The notes beneath the pieces are model-generated. The model made no database searches, was not told the DNA's origin, and saw only the letters and a program-made list of their open reading frames with translations. 64,000 nucleotides of DNA from an uncultured bacterium (lineage in GTDB: Bacteria; Cyanobacteriota; Vampirovibrionia; Gastranaerophilales; Gastranaerophilaceae), in the NCBI GenBank assembly GCA_902779645.1, contig CACZCH010000001.1, forward strand, positions 175,542-239,541. The letters run 5' to 3'. Positions 43,131 through 51,082 of the stretch are shown one piece after another. Every line of letters begins with the position of its first letter. The first letter of the stretch is position 1. A program made the position numbers and the translations under genes.

Positions 43131-43888
43131 TAAATACCCTCTAAAGCCTTTTTAATGATTTCCAGTTGTGTGTCAATAGAGGCATCAACTATTCCGTTAA
43201 TTGTTTGAAAAACACATCCGCCTTCTTCAACAGACGGGTCTGATATTATATTAATTTTTGCTTCAATACCGTACTGATATGTAACAGTAGGAAGTGTATC
43301 TTTTACAAATTGAGAAGCTCGAGGATTAACTCGTATATTAATCTTTGGCTCATTTTTAGAAACAGTTTTTAATACATCTATAATGGTATCGACAAGAATC
43401 TGCGGATCGGATTCAACTTCTTTTTTTATTATCTTTTTAGCAATATCAATACTAATCTCAAGTATATCCGGAGCAACATATTCAAAAACTTCTTTGGGAG
43501 CCCCCATAAATTGGTTAATACAGGATCGGAACTTTTCAATATCACTGTTTGCCTGTTCAAGTCCTCTTCTGTATCCTTCTTCAAAAGCGGATTTTTTTAT
43601 ATTTTCAGCTTCTTCCTGTGCTCTGGAAACAAGGTTTCGGTCATCAATACGCCGATATCCTCTTCGTCTTGTTCCCCGCCTTCTTTCTTGACGCTGTTCA
43701 AAGTCAATGCTTTCAATGTTGAATAAATCAATTTCTGGTTCTGGTGCTTTAATCGACTCTGATTTTTGTTCTTCGAGAACTTCTTCTATTTCAATTTTCG
43801 GCACAACATCATTCTCAGGCATTATTTCAGTCTGAGCAGTCTTACTCTTTTCCTCCCATTGTTTTAATTTATTCTTTTTAATAATCAT
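43130..43888 (-). CDS. fliH: Flagellar export regulator FliH-like protein
   Basis: A 252-aa FliH/HrpE-type stator of the export ATPase. Residues 1-60 are an acidic, disordered stretch; 66-80 is an unusual Arg-rich patch (QERRRGTRRRGYRR); then a helix with Glu/Lys (EEAENIKKSAFEEGYRRG) and the conserved C-terminal domain (ISDPSVEEGGCVFQTINGIVDASIDTQLE). The Arg patch is unlike classic FliH and might bind a partner. The export ATPase FliI, its usual neighbour, is absent; flhA follows directly. Confidence 0.88.
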   Translation of the reverse strand: MIIKKNKLKQWEEKSKTAQTEIMPENDVVPKIEIEEVLEEQKSESIKAPEPEIDLFNIESIDFEQRQERRRGTRRRGYRRIDDRNLVSRAQEEAENIKKSAFEEGYRRGLEQANSDIEKFRSCINQFMGAPKEVFEYVAPDILEISIDIAKKIIKKEVESDPQILVDTIIDVLKTVSKNEPKINIRVNPRASQFVKDTLPTVTYQYGIEAKINIISDPSVEEGGCVFQTINGIVDASIDTQLEIIKKALEGI

Positions 43889-43904
43889 GATTATTTATTA
43901 ATTA

Positions 43905-44945
43905 TTATATACTATCCTCTACATATTGCGCAACAATACCTGCAACTTGTATTGGAAGTCCTGAATATTCTCCGTCATAAGCTTGAGAAATAAAGCGTTT
44001 GACAAGCGGACGTTCATTTTTTATAACTTTTTCAATAGCTTCTCTTGAATTTGATTTGTATAACCTTAAAAGGTCTCTCATAACGTTTTCTTTTGTTAAT
44101 TTGCGTTTTGACGGGAGAAAATCTTTCATCTCTTTCAAACAATTTAGGAATATATCTCCGTCAAGCTGAGATTCAAGATTAGCCATATTCATGTAGTGAG
44201 AAATTAATTTATTTTCATCATCGTCAAATTTGTTTAATATGGTTACGACTTTATCTTGCGACAATACTTTTAATACCATAGCAAGCGACATAAGCTTCAT
44301 TTGTCTTATAGTAACTGTACCTTCTGAGGTTTCCATCTCTTTTTCAAGTTTGCGCTGGCGTCTGACTTCTTCTCTCTGGCGCTGAGCTTCTTTTCGTTTG
44401 CTTTCGGCCTCATTAAGCGGAGCTTCTTTCTCTTTTATTTGTTCTTCCGCAGCTTGTTTCGCCATTGCATCAATATTAGACTGACTTTCAGCCTGTTCTT
44501 TTGTGTTTTCATCAATAATACCTTTTTGTTCAAGGTCCTCGATACATTTTTTGTAGACTTTTATAACGTGGTGTTCAACCGCCTGTAATAATTGCTCTTG
44601 CGGAATATTTCTTATAACACCTTGTTTAGCAACTTCAAAAATAGTAAATGCAATTTTTTGCATTATACTATCCCAATAATCTTTTTTTATACCGGAATGG
44701 ATCAAATCTATTGACTTATGAAAAGACCATTCGGCAATAATTTGTGTTATAAAAACAGCTTGTTCTGCTGTTATTTGAAGGCTTTCATCATTGTATACCG
44801 CTTCACCTGCAAGCATGGTAAAGTTCCCGAGAGTATTAACGATGTATTCTTGCTCATCCGGCTGCAAATCTTTAGGAACAAGCTCTTTTGCTTGTTCTGC
44901 CATTGATTGTGCAAACCCTTTATAATCAAAACCTTCTATTGCCAT
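43905..44945 (-). CDS. Protein at the fliG position (divergent or non-FliG)
   Basis: A 346-aa cytosolic helical protein lying 7 bp after fliF, where FliG (rotor switch) is expected. Residues about 1-150 are a helical domain I do not recognise (ITAEQAVFITQIIAEWSFHKS). Residues about 160-200 are a charged linker. Residues about 205-346 hold MKLMSLAMVLKVLSQDKVVTILNKFDDDENKLIS, which loosely matches the FliG N-terminal/middle pattern of repeated helices. I see nothing like the charged FliG C-terminal domain that meets the stator. FliF keeps its FliG-binding tail, so some FliG-like partner is expected. Position supports FliG; sequence only weakly. Confidence 0.55.
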   Translation of the reverse strand: MAIEGFDYKGFAQSMAEQAKELVPKDLQPDEQEYIVNTLGNFTMLAGEAVYNDESLQITAEQAVFITQIIAEWSFHKSIDLIHSGIKKDYWDSIMQKIAFTIFEVAKQGVIRNIPQEQLLQAVEHHVIKVYKKCIEDLEQKGIIDENTKEQAESQSNIDAMAKQAAEEQIKEKEAPLNEAESKRKEAQRQREEVRRQRKLEKEMETSEGTVTIRQMKLMSLAMVLKVLSQDKVVTILNKFDDDENKLISHYMNMANLESQLDGDIFLNCLKEMKDFLPSKRKLTKENVMRDLLRLYKSNSREAIEKVIKNERPLVKRFISQAYDGEYSGLPIQVAGIVAQYVEDSI

Positions 44946-44952
44946 TTTTTAT

Positions 44953-46620
44953 TTAACCTTCAATCCAGCTTCTGATTCTTTCGCCAGCTTCGGCTTCATC
45001 AGTGCCTTCAAATTCTCTTTTTAATTCTCTTAAAGCTTCTCTTATTTCTGCACCTGAAACAGGTATTGAAGCCGGTTTATTCTGCTGTTCCAATAAACCT
45101 TGCTGTAATTGAGATTGATTTTTTATTAAATTAGCTGCATTAACGCTCAAATCCTTAATTTGTTTTTCTTGAGCTTCATTTTGTTCTCTAAGTTTAATAA
45201 GTTCTTCTTCTTGAGCTTCATTTGCTGCTTTTATTCTGTTTGTTAATACATTATGTCCGAACAGCAAACCAAAGAATAGAAGAACTATTGCCAGCCACCA
45301 AGGATTGCCGTGGGATGCTTTTATTGGGGCTTTAACATTTTTATCACTTGCCATAAACGGATCAAGAGAGTCGGCGAATGCTATTGTAACATTTTCAGCT
45401 TTTGCTTTTGGACTTGCTGCGTGCGCAACAAGGTCTTTCAATTCTTCCAAAGTCAATTCAACAGGAAGAGCATCTTTTTCCAATGTAACTGCGATAGAGA
45501 TTTCTTCTATTGTCCCCGGTGACATGTATTCATTTGTTTGAACCTTAGTCACGCCGTATTGGACTTCTTTAGCTGTTCTTTGATAACTTCTGTTTTGAGA
45601 AGAATCAGAACTGCCTGATGGTAAGCCGTTTGGAAGGTATACACTAACAGCATTTGTATTTTTGTTTGTATCTGTTGTTTGGTCGCCCAATCCTTCTGAG
45701 AAAGTTTGTTCATTAATCTCTGTTTTACTGTTTGGATCATAAGATATTGTAAACTTCTCAACAGGAGCTTGTTTTAAGAAAGTAGAAACAGTTGCTACAT
45801 ATTTTCCGCTGCCTATCAATCTGTTTAATTGTGCTTGAACTTTTTCCTGCATATATTTATCATTTTGCTGTAATCTTTCAAGCATTTCAGATTGAGCATC
45901 TACCAAACTGTTATAAACATGACCGTTGGTATCTGTTATTGATATATTTGACGCTGTTAAACCAGAAACACTTCCAAGTAAAAGGTTTGAAACAGCTTTG
46001 ACAGTACTCATATTTAAAGTCTGTCCGACAGCAACTGTTAATTGAACTGTCGCTGTAACCGGTTTCTGATTCTGTGAAAACATTGATTGTTCGGGGATGG
46101 ATATAAATACAGACGCATCTTCTATGCCGTCAATTCTTTTTATTAAACGAGCAAGCTCTCCGTTCATAGCTCTTACTAATCTGATTTTTTTATCTTCTTT
46201 AGTAGAAGTAAAATCTCCTTTATCGAATATTTCCAAGCCTACGTTTTGATCATATAATCCGCTTTCTACGATAACCATAATTGCGCGGTCTCTTTGCTCG
46301 GTTGTACATTTTCTCATACCAGGAGTACAGTCACCCTTTTTTAATCTTAAAACGGATTTCGTACCGTCTACAAACCGTGATGCAACAATGTTGTTTTTAG
46401 CCAGCAGTGCTTGGATTTCTAATGCTTTACCCATATTATCGGTAGTTAATAAATCAACATCTTCTTTTAAAGGTTCTTTGCTTACGTCAACTCCTTCTTT
46501 ATCAGCTTTGTTTGAAGCTGCGATAGTTCCGCTTATTATAAAAACAATAAGCAGTAAAACTATACCGCCTGCAACAGATGCTAAAAGTATTTTATTTTCG
46601 AGTAATTTTTTAAAATCCAT
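44953..46620 (-). CDS. fliF: Flagellar MS-ring protein FliF
   Basis: A 555-aa MS-ring protein. A first membrane helix (about 11-33), then the ring-building motifs (GDCTPGMRKCTTEQR..., DGIEDASVFISIPEQSMFS...), a second helix near residue 445 (WWLAIVLLFFGLLFG), and a C-terminal tail ending AGERIRSWIEG that resembles the FliG-binding motif of other FliF proteins. It anchors the rod and the rotor in the inner membrane. The fliE gene is 47 bp upstream. Confidence 0.95.
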   Translation of the reverse strand: MDFKKLLENKILLASVAGGIVLLLIVFIISGTIAASNKADKEGVDVSKEPLKEDVDLLTTDNMGKALEIQALLAKNNIVASRFVDGTKSVLRLKKGDCTPGMRKCTTEQRDRAIMVIVESGLYDQNVGLEIFDKGDFTSTKEDKKIRLVRAMNGELARLIKRIDGIEDASVFISIPEQSMFSQNQKPVTATVQLTVAVGQTLNMSTVKAVSNLLLGSVSGLTASNISITDTNGHVYNSLVDAQSEMLERLQQNDKYMQEKVQAQLNRLIGSGKYVATVSTFLKQAPVEKFTISYDPNSKTEINEQTFSEGLGDQTTDTNKNTNAVSVYLPNGLPSGSSDSSQNRSYQRTAKEVQYGVTKVQTNEYMSPGTIEEISIAVTLEKDALPVELTLEELKDLVAHAASPKAKAENVTIAFADSLDPFMASDKNVKAPIKASHGNPWWLAIVLLFFGLLFGHNVLTNRIKAANEAQEEELIKLREQNEAQEKQIKDLSVNAANLIKNQSQLQQGLLEQQNKPASIPVSGAEIREALRELKREFEGTDEAEAGERIRSWIEG

Positions 46621-46667
46621 AATCCTGCCCTATTTTATTATACACATTTATTTTAGTCTTGAGAAGT

Positions 46668-47006
46668 CTAAATTTGTATTTGCATTATTTTATCATACGC
46701 TTGAATGACTTTTCCGACTGCGGTTGTTGCGATGTTAACTGATATTTCAGCTTTCGACATGGCTACCATAACATCGTGAATATCAACGTTTTCGGAACCC
46801 ATCATTACATCTCTCATCATATTGTCGGGTGCGTTCATTGATGTATTTAATCCTTCAACCAAACCAGACATAACACTTTTAAAATCAGCAGTAGAAGGCG
46901 TTTCAACTCTATTTATTCTGGCGGAAGGGTTGTCTCCCCAACTGTCGAGTTTAGTGTGTTGAATTCTTGCTTCCAAATCATAATTCGGATAAAAACCGTT
47001 AATCAT
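46668..47006 (-). CDS. fliE: Flagellar rod adaptor FliE
   Basis: A 112-aa protein that joins the MS ring to the rod. The C-terminal motif SENVDIHDVMVAMSKAEISVNIATTAVGKVIQAYDKIMQIQI is typical. It is the first gene of the fliE-fliF-fliG?-fliH-flhA operon, with GAGGTG before its ATG. A possible sigma-28-type promoter lies just upstream. Confidence 0.93.
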   Translation of the reverse strand: MINGFYPNYDLEARIQHTKLDSWGDNPSARINRVETPSTADFKSVMSGLVEGLNTSMNAPDNMMRDVMMGSENVDIHDVMVAMSKAEISVNIATTAVGKVIQAYDKIMQIQI

Positions 47007-47033
47007 ATTTCACCTCTATATTATTTATTATTG

Positions 47034-47060
47034 TTATCGGTTAATTTTTGATGAATTTAA
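47034..47060 (-). promoter_or_regulatory. Possible sigma-28-type promoter of the fliE operon
   Basis: Minus strand: ACCGATAA (one mismatch to the -10 consensus), 27 bp before the fliE start. The -35 box TAAATTCA is weak and the spacing is 10, not 11. Confidence 0.35.
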
Positions 47061-47108
47061 GTATTTGTTCGAAAAATCATCTATATGCAGTAGGTTTTTA
47101 ATGATTGT

Positions 47109-47135
47109 TAAAGATTTGTCAATTTTTGACGATTA
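47109..47135 (+). promoter_or_regulatory. Candidate sigma-28-type promoter before the GGDEF region
   Basis: TAAAGATT, 11 bp, GACGATTA; seven and six of eight bases match the FliA consensus. It is divergent from the fliE promoter, about 50 bp away, and points towards the GGDEF gene. Confidence 0.5.
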
Positions 47136-47142
47136 AATAACT

Positions 47143-47304
47143 ATGAATTTGCATGAAGAATGTTTGATAAAATATTTGATAAACCCCTTAGAGCTCTTTT
47201 ATACTACTGAACTTTTGAAAAGCAGTAATGATTTGCTGAGTAAAAATTTTAAAAATCTGCATGAAATTGCAAAGCATGCCGATGTTAATTATAATAGAAT
47301 ATAG
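47143..47304 (+). CDS. Possible 53-aa peptide upstream of the GGDEF gene
   Basis: A short reading frame (MNLHEECLIKYLINPLELFY..., ending HADVNYNRI) starts 8 bp after a sigma-28-type promoter, with no Shine-Dalgarno, so it would be a leaderless message. It predicts as helical and polar. It may instead be chance in an untranslated leader of the GGDEF gene. Confidence 0.3.
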   Translation: MNLHEECLIKYLINPLELFYTTELLKSSNDLLSKNFKNLHEIAKHADVNYNRI

Positions 47305-47373
47305 GGCAGATATAGATTTGCTGATTTACTTGTTAATCTAAGTGATTAACAGATTTATTTATATGGAGAGATT

Positions 47374-49191
47374 ATGAAAAATTTAACAAAAACAAAATGG
47401 TTTATTTTTGGCACATATTTATTGTTGATTTTAACATCGCTTTTAATTAGTTTTATATTGCTTCAGAATAATAACAGCTTGAAAAATGTTTTCAGATCAT
47501 TTTTTGATGTAGCGGAAAACAGGACATTTGATTATAGACAATCATTGAAAGTTATTCATAAAAGACCTATACCAAATAAAGATATTGTTCTTCTGGCGAT
47601 AGATGATGCAAGTGTCGAATCTCTTTGGGATAAGTATGGCGAGTGGCCGATTCCCAGAAATGTGTATGCAGATGTAATTAATTATATAGAGGCTGAAAAA
47701 CCGCAGGCTATTATATTCGATTTAATGTTTATAAAATCAGTTCGCACTCAAAAAGATGCCGATAAGTATTTTGTTGACACAATGAACAAATATAATAATA
47801 TATACACAGGGCTGAACTTTGATAATCAGTCTTATGATGTCAGAAAACCGGAAAATCTTCCTGACAGACTTGCTCTAAATATAGATAATAAATCTTCGAT
47901 AAATTTTAAAAAGAAATACAGTTTTACTAATTGCAGGCTGATTTTATCCGAATTAATGCAAGGTAATGTTCATGTTGGGTTAACTAATGTAATAAGAAGT
48001 AACGATGGCATAATAAGAGCAGTATCTCCGGTCCTTGTTTATAAAGATAAAAATTATCCTTATTTAAGTTTTAAAGCAGGAAGCGATTTATTAAAAATGC
48101 AGGATGACAATAATTTTATACTTGATTCAAAAAGAAATTTAATTGTTTCTGATACAAAAATCCCTTTGACTAAAGACGGTGAAACTATTCTTAACTGGTA
48201 TGGTCCCAGTAAAACGCATACAAACGTACCGTTTTATAAGGTAATCAATGAAATGGAAGGCACTAATTTAACAAAATTCGATTTTAAAGACAAAATAGTT
48301 ATAATCGGTACTACTGCAATGAGCCTGCATGATACAAAGAGTGTGCCGATTCAAGCTGAAGTTTATCCAGGTGTGGAAGTTCATGCAACATTCTTGAATA
48401 ATATGCTGGACAATAATTTTATTAAAAAATCAAGCGGTATAATGAATATATTAATTTTAGCCGGTGTAATAGCAATCGTAGGTGTGATTGCTATGTTTTC
48501 AACATCAACTCTCTTCGCGGCTCTTTCAACAATACTGTTTACAATTGCTTATTTATTTATCGCTTATTATGCAATGGAAATTTATAATTTATGGATTCCG
48601 ATTGTTCTGCCGATTATTGCAATTGTACTGGCATTTACTCTATCTCTGCTCGCAAAATATCTTATGAAGTCAAAGGATTTCGAATATCAGTATAAATTGG
48701 CTACAATAGACGGTCTTACCGAATTATACAATCACAGATATTTCCAAGATACTTTAAAAAAACAAATAGATATTTCAAGAAGATACAATCAGCCTGTATC
48801 TCTGATAATTTGTGACATTGATTTTTTCAAAAAATTTAATGATACATACGGACACCAAGCAGGAGATGCAGTTTTGAGACAAGTTGCGCAAACATTAAAG
48901 AAAAATTCAAGAACGACTGATTATGTTTGCAGATACGGTGGAGAAGAGATGAGCATTATTCTTCCTAATACAAAAGCTGAAGAAGCTTTGATGCTTGCAA
49001 ACAGAATATGTTCTGCGGTGGCTGAAAAACCATTCCACTTGACACCAGTTGATACTGCACCTGTTACAATAAGTTTAGGTGTTGCGACATTCCCTGATAA
49101 TGCTCAAACCTCTCAAGACTTGATAGAATGGGCAGATAAAGGTTTATACTATGCCAAAGAACATGGCAGAAATCAAGTCGGAAGATACTAG
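47374..49191 (+). CDS. CHASE2-GGDEF diguanylate cyclase
   Basis: A 605-aa membrane protein. One N-terminal helix, then a periplasmic CHASE2 sensor domain (about 45-340, with DIVLLAIDDASVESL and RPIPNKD), three helices (about 360-440), and a cytosolic GGDEF domain (about 455-605). The active site YGGEEM is a working variant of GGDEF, preceded by DIDFFKKFND and the RTTD inhibitory I-site five residues before the core. It should therefore make cyclic di-GMP under product feedback. Cyclic di-GMP commonly shuts down flagellar motility, which fits the position beside flagellar genes and a sigma-28-type site upstream. Confidence 0.92.
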   Translation: MKNLTKTKWFIFGTYLLLILTSLLISFILLQNNNSLKNVFRSFFDVAENRTFDYRQSLKVIHKRPIPNKDIVLLAIDDASVESLWDKYGEWPIPRNVYADVINYIEAEKPQAIIFDLMFIKSVRTQKDADKYFVDTMNKYNNIYTGLNFDNQSYDVRKPENLPDRLALNIDNKSSINFKKKYSFTNCRLILSELMQGNVHVGLTNVIRSNDGIIRAVSPVLVYKDKNYPYLSFKAGSDLLKMQDDNNFILDSKRNLIVSDTKIPLTKDGETILNWYGPSKTHTNVPFYKVINEMEGTNLTKFDFKDKIVIIGTTAMSLHDTKSVPIQAEVYPGVEVHATFLNNMLDNNFIKKSSGIMNILILAGVIAIVGVIAMFSTSTLFAALSTILFTIAYLFIAYYAMEIYNLWIPIVLPIIAIVLAFTLSLLAKYLMKSKDFEYQYKLATIDGLTELYNHRYFQDTLKKQIDISRRYNQPVSLIICDIDFFKKFNDTYGHQAGDAVLRQVAQTLKKNSRTTDYVCRYGGEEMSIILPNTKAEEALMLANRICSAVAEKPFHLTPVDTAPVTISLGVATFPDNAQTSQDLIEWADKGLYYAKEHGRNQVGRY

Positions 49192-49211
49192 GAGTAAATA
49201 TATTTTGGCTT

Positions 49212-49234
49212 GTTAAACACTCAAGGAGTTTAAC
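49212..49234 (+). promoter_or_regulatory. Hairpin holding the trmFO ribosome site
   Basis: GTTAAAC-actcaagga-GTTTAAC, a perfect 7-bp stem whose loop holds most of the AAGGAG ribosome site, 13 bp from the ATG. It could restrain translation of trmFO. Confidence 0.35.
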
Positions 49235-49241
49235 GTAAATT

Positions 49242-50603
49242 ATGCTTGAAGTTAACATAATCGGAGCTGGACTTGCCGGTAGTGAAGCGGCTTTACAGCT
49301 TGCAAAAAGAGGGATAAAAGTTAAATTATATGAGATGCGCCCAAAAAAAATGACAGGAGCGCACACAGGTGAAAACTGCGCCGAGTTTGTATGCTCAAAT
49401 AGTCTTGGCTCATCGGATATTACAAACGCAAGCGGACTTTTGAAAGCAGAAATGGAGATACTTGGAGGAGAACTCATTAGGATAGCAAAAGAGAACTCTG
49501 TACCAGCGGGTAACGCTCTTGCTATATCAAGAGATGATTTTGCAAAAGCCGTAACAAAAAAAATTACGGAAAATTCTAATATTGAATTAATACGTGAAGA
49601 AATTACTAAAATTCCTGAAGGTAATGTTATAATTGCTTCAGGCCCTTTAACAAGTGACGAACTTGCAAAAAGTATACAAGAATTTACTAAAACAGAACAC
49701 CTGCACTTTTTTGATGCAATTGCACCAATTGTAGAAGTTGATTCAATCAATTTTAGCAAAGCCTTTTGGGGCTCAAGATATGATAAAGGAGAGGCTTCTT
49801 ATATCAATTGCCCTATGAACAAAGAAGAGTATGAAAGATTTTATAATATCTTGATTAATGCACCAAAAATTGAACAACACGATATTGATAAAGATGCAAA
49901 ATTCTTTGAATCTTGCTTGCCTGTTGAAGTATTAGCATCAAGAGGTGTTGATACTCTCCGATTTGGTCCTATGAAACCGGTAGGGCTTGTTGATAAGAGA
50001 ACGGGAGAAGAAAATTATGCAGTAGTTCAATTGAGACAGGATAATTCAGCAAAAACAATGTTTAACCTTGTAGGATTCCAAACAAATCTTAAATGGGGAG
50101 CTCAGAAAGAACTTGTACATTCTATTCCCGGATTAGAAAACGCAAACATTATAAGATACGGTGTTATGCACAGAAATACTTTTATTAACTCTTCTCTAGT
50201 TCTTAATCCTACATTTGAAGCCAGAGAAAGAAACGGATTGTTTTTTGCAGGCCAAATAACAGGAACGGAAGGGTATACAGAATCAATAGCCGGAGGACTG
50301 CTTGCAGGGATAAACATGGCTCGCAGAATTCAAGGTAAAGAATTATTTATCCCTCCAAAAGAAACTATGCTCGGAGCATTAGCAAACTATATAACAGATA
50401 AAGCTCATTTAGCGCATATAAGCAAGCGTGATGGCTCTTTAAGATATTTACCGCCCCAGCCGATAAATTCAAATTGGGCGATAGTTGCTCCGATGGATAT
50501 GCCTAAAAAAGAGAGAAAAAACAAGAAACTTAAAGCCGAACTGCTGTCACAAAGAGCAATAACTACCATAAAACAGCAAATAATTAATATAAAGCCGGTT
50601 TAA
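49242..50603 (+). CDS. trmFO: tRNA (uracil-54-C5) methyltransferase TrmFO
   Basis: The 453-aa FAD- and folate-dependent enzyme that makes ribothymidine at position 54 of tRNA. N-terminal FAD site VNIIGAGLAGSEAALQLAKRGI; the family motif EMRPKKMTGAHTGENCAEFVCSNSL; and the CLPVEVLASRGVDTLRFGPMKPVGL segment with a catalytic Cys. C-terminal FAD part FAGQITGTEGYTESIAGGLLAGINMAR. Present in Gram-positive bacteria and many anaerobic lineages, including cyanobacteria-related ones. Confidence 0.97.
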   Translation: MLEVNIIGAGLAGSEAALQLAKRGIKVKLYEMRPKKMTGAHTGENCAEFVCSNSLGSSDITNASGLLKAEMEILGGELIRIAKENSVPAGNALAISRDDFAKAVTKKITENSNIELIREEITKIPEGNVIIASGPLTSDELAKSIQEFTKTEHLHFFDAIAPIVEVDSINFSKAFWGSRYDKGEASYINCPMNKEEYERFYNILINAPKIEQHDIDKDAKFFESCLPVEVLASRGVDTLRFGPMKPVGLVDKRTGEENYAVVQLRQDNSAKTMFNLVGFQTNLKWGAQKELVHSIPGLENANIIRYGVMHRNTFINSSLVLNPTFEARERNGLFFAGQITGTEGYTESIAGGLLAGINMARRIQGKELFIPPKETMLGALANYITDKAHLAHISKRDGSLRYLPPQPINSNWAIVAPMDMPKKERKNKKLKAELLSQRAITTIKQQIINIKPV

Positions 50604-50637
50604 TTGTAAATTTTTGTAACAATATTATAAATAATCC

Positions 50638-50664
50638 TAAAGTTTTTAAAAAAAGTGCCGATAT
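50638..50664 (+). promoter_or_regulatory. Sigma-28-type promoter of the 42-aa gene
   Basis: TAAAGTTT, exactly 11 bp, GCCGATAT; all eight -35 bases and seven of eight -10 bases match the FliA consensus. The start of the 42-aa gene is 39 bp downstream of the -10 box. Confidence 0.9.
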
Positions 50665-50703
50665 ACATGATGTAGACAGGAATAAAACAAAAAGGAGTAT
50701 ATC

Positions 50704-50832
50704 ATGTATTCAATGTGGCCAGGTTGTTACAGTTTTATGGATGAACTTAAACTCTTTGCAGAATGGTTTAAAGAGCAGACAGAAGCTCTTGTATTAAAGA
50801 TTTATGAACTTGACAGAATGCTTCATTCTTAA
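50704..50832 (+). CDS. Small 42-aa protein under a sigma-28-type promoter
   Basis: A 42-aa gene, too short for most gene callers (MYSMWPGCYSFMDELKLFAE..., ending LKIYELDRMLHS). AAAGGAG stands 7 bp before the ATG; a near-perfect FliA promoter is upstream and a strong terminator follows 58 bp after the stop. The peptide is an amphipathic helix with two Trp and a single Cys. Its promoter and position beside flagellin suggest a late flagellar role such as a small chaperone or regulator. Function is inference. Confidence 0.75.
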   Translation: MYSMWPGCYSFMDELKLFAEWFKEQTEALVLKIYELDRMLHS

Positions 50833-50890
50833 AGTTCTGTTGAACTGGTAAGTATAGTAGATTTAATTTCTCTCTTTCTCAAAGATATTT

Positions 50891-50922
50891 AAACACCTTG
50901 TAATGATAAGGTGTTTCTTTTT
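50891..50922 (+). terminator. Intrinsic terminator after the 42-aa gene
   Basis: AAACACCTT-gtaatgat-AAGGTGTTT, a perfect 9-bp stem, followed by CTTTTTT. Confidence 0.85.
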
Positions 50923-50962
50923 TATGTGATTGCCGGAATTTTAAATCTTTCTAATATCAAAA

Positions 50963-50991
50963 CCACCCCGCGGGATTAACCTTTGGGGTGG
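50963..50991 (-). terminator. Likely terminator of the flagellin gene
   Basis: CCACCCC facing GGGGTGG with a 15-nt loop, about 90 bp beyond the flagellin stop; on the minus strand it is followed by TTTTGAT. Confidence 0.6.
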
Positions 50992-51082
50992 CTTCAATAA
51001 TATTACTTTTATATTTCCTGTGTAAATTTTTGGGAATTAAGCTCCCGCTACTCTTTCATTCCTTTAATGAGAAGAATTGGTG

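Noticed and set aside
47109-47304. The 53-aa frame as a certain gene
   Set aside because: No ribosome site and only 8 bp from the promoter; listed as a possible leaderless message only.
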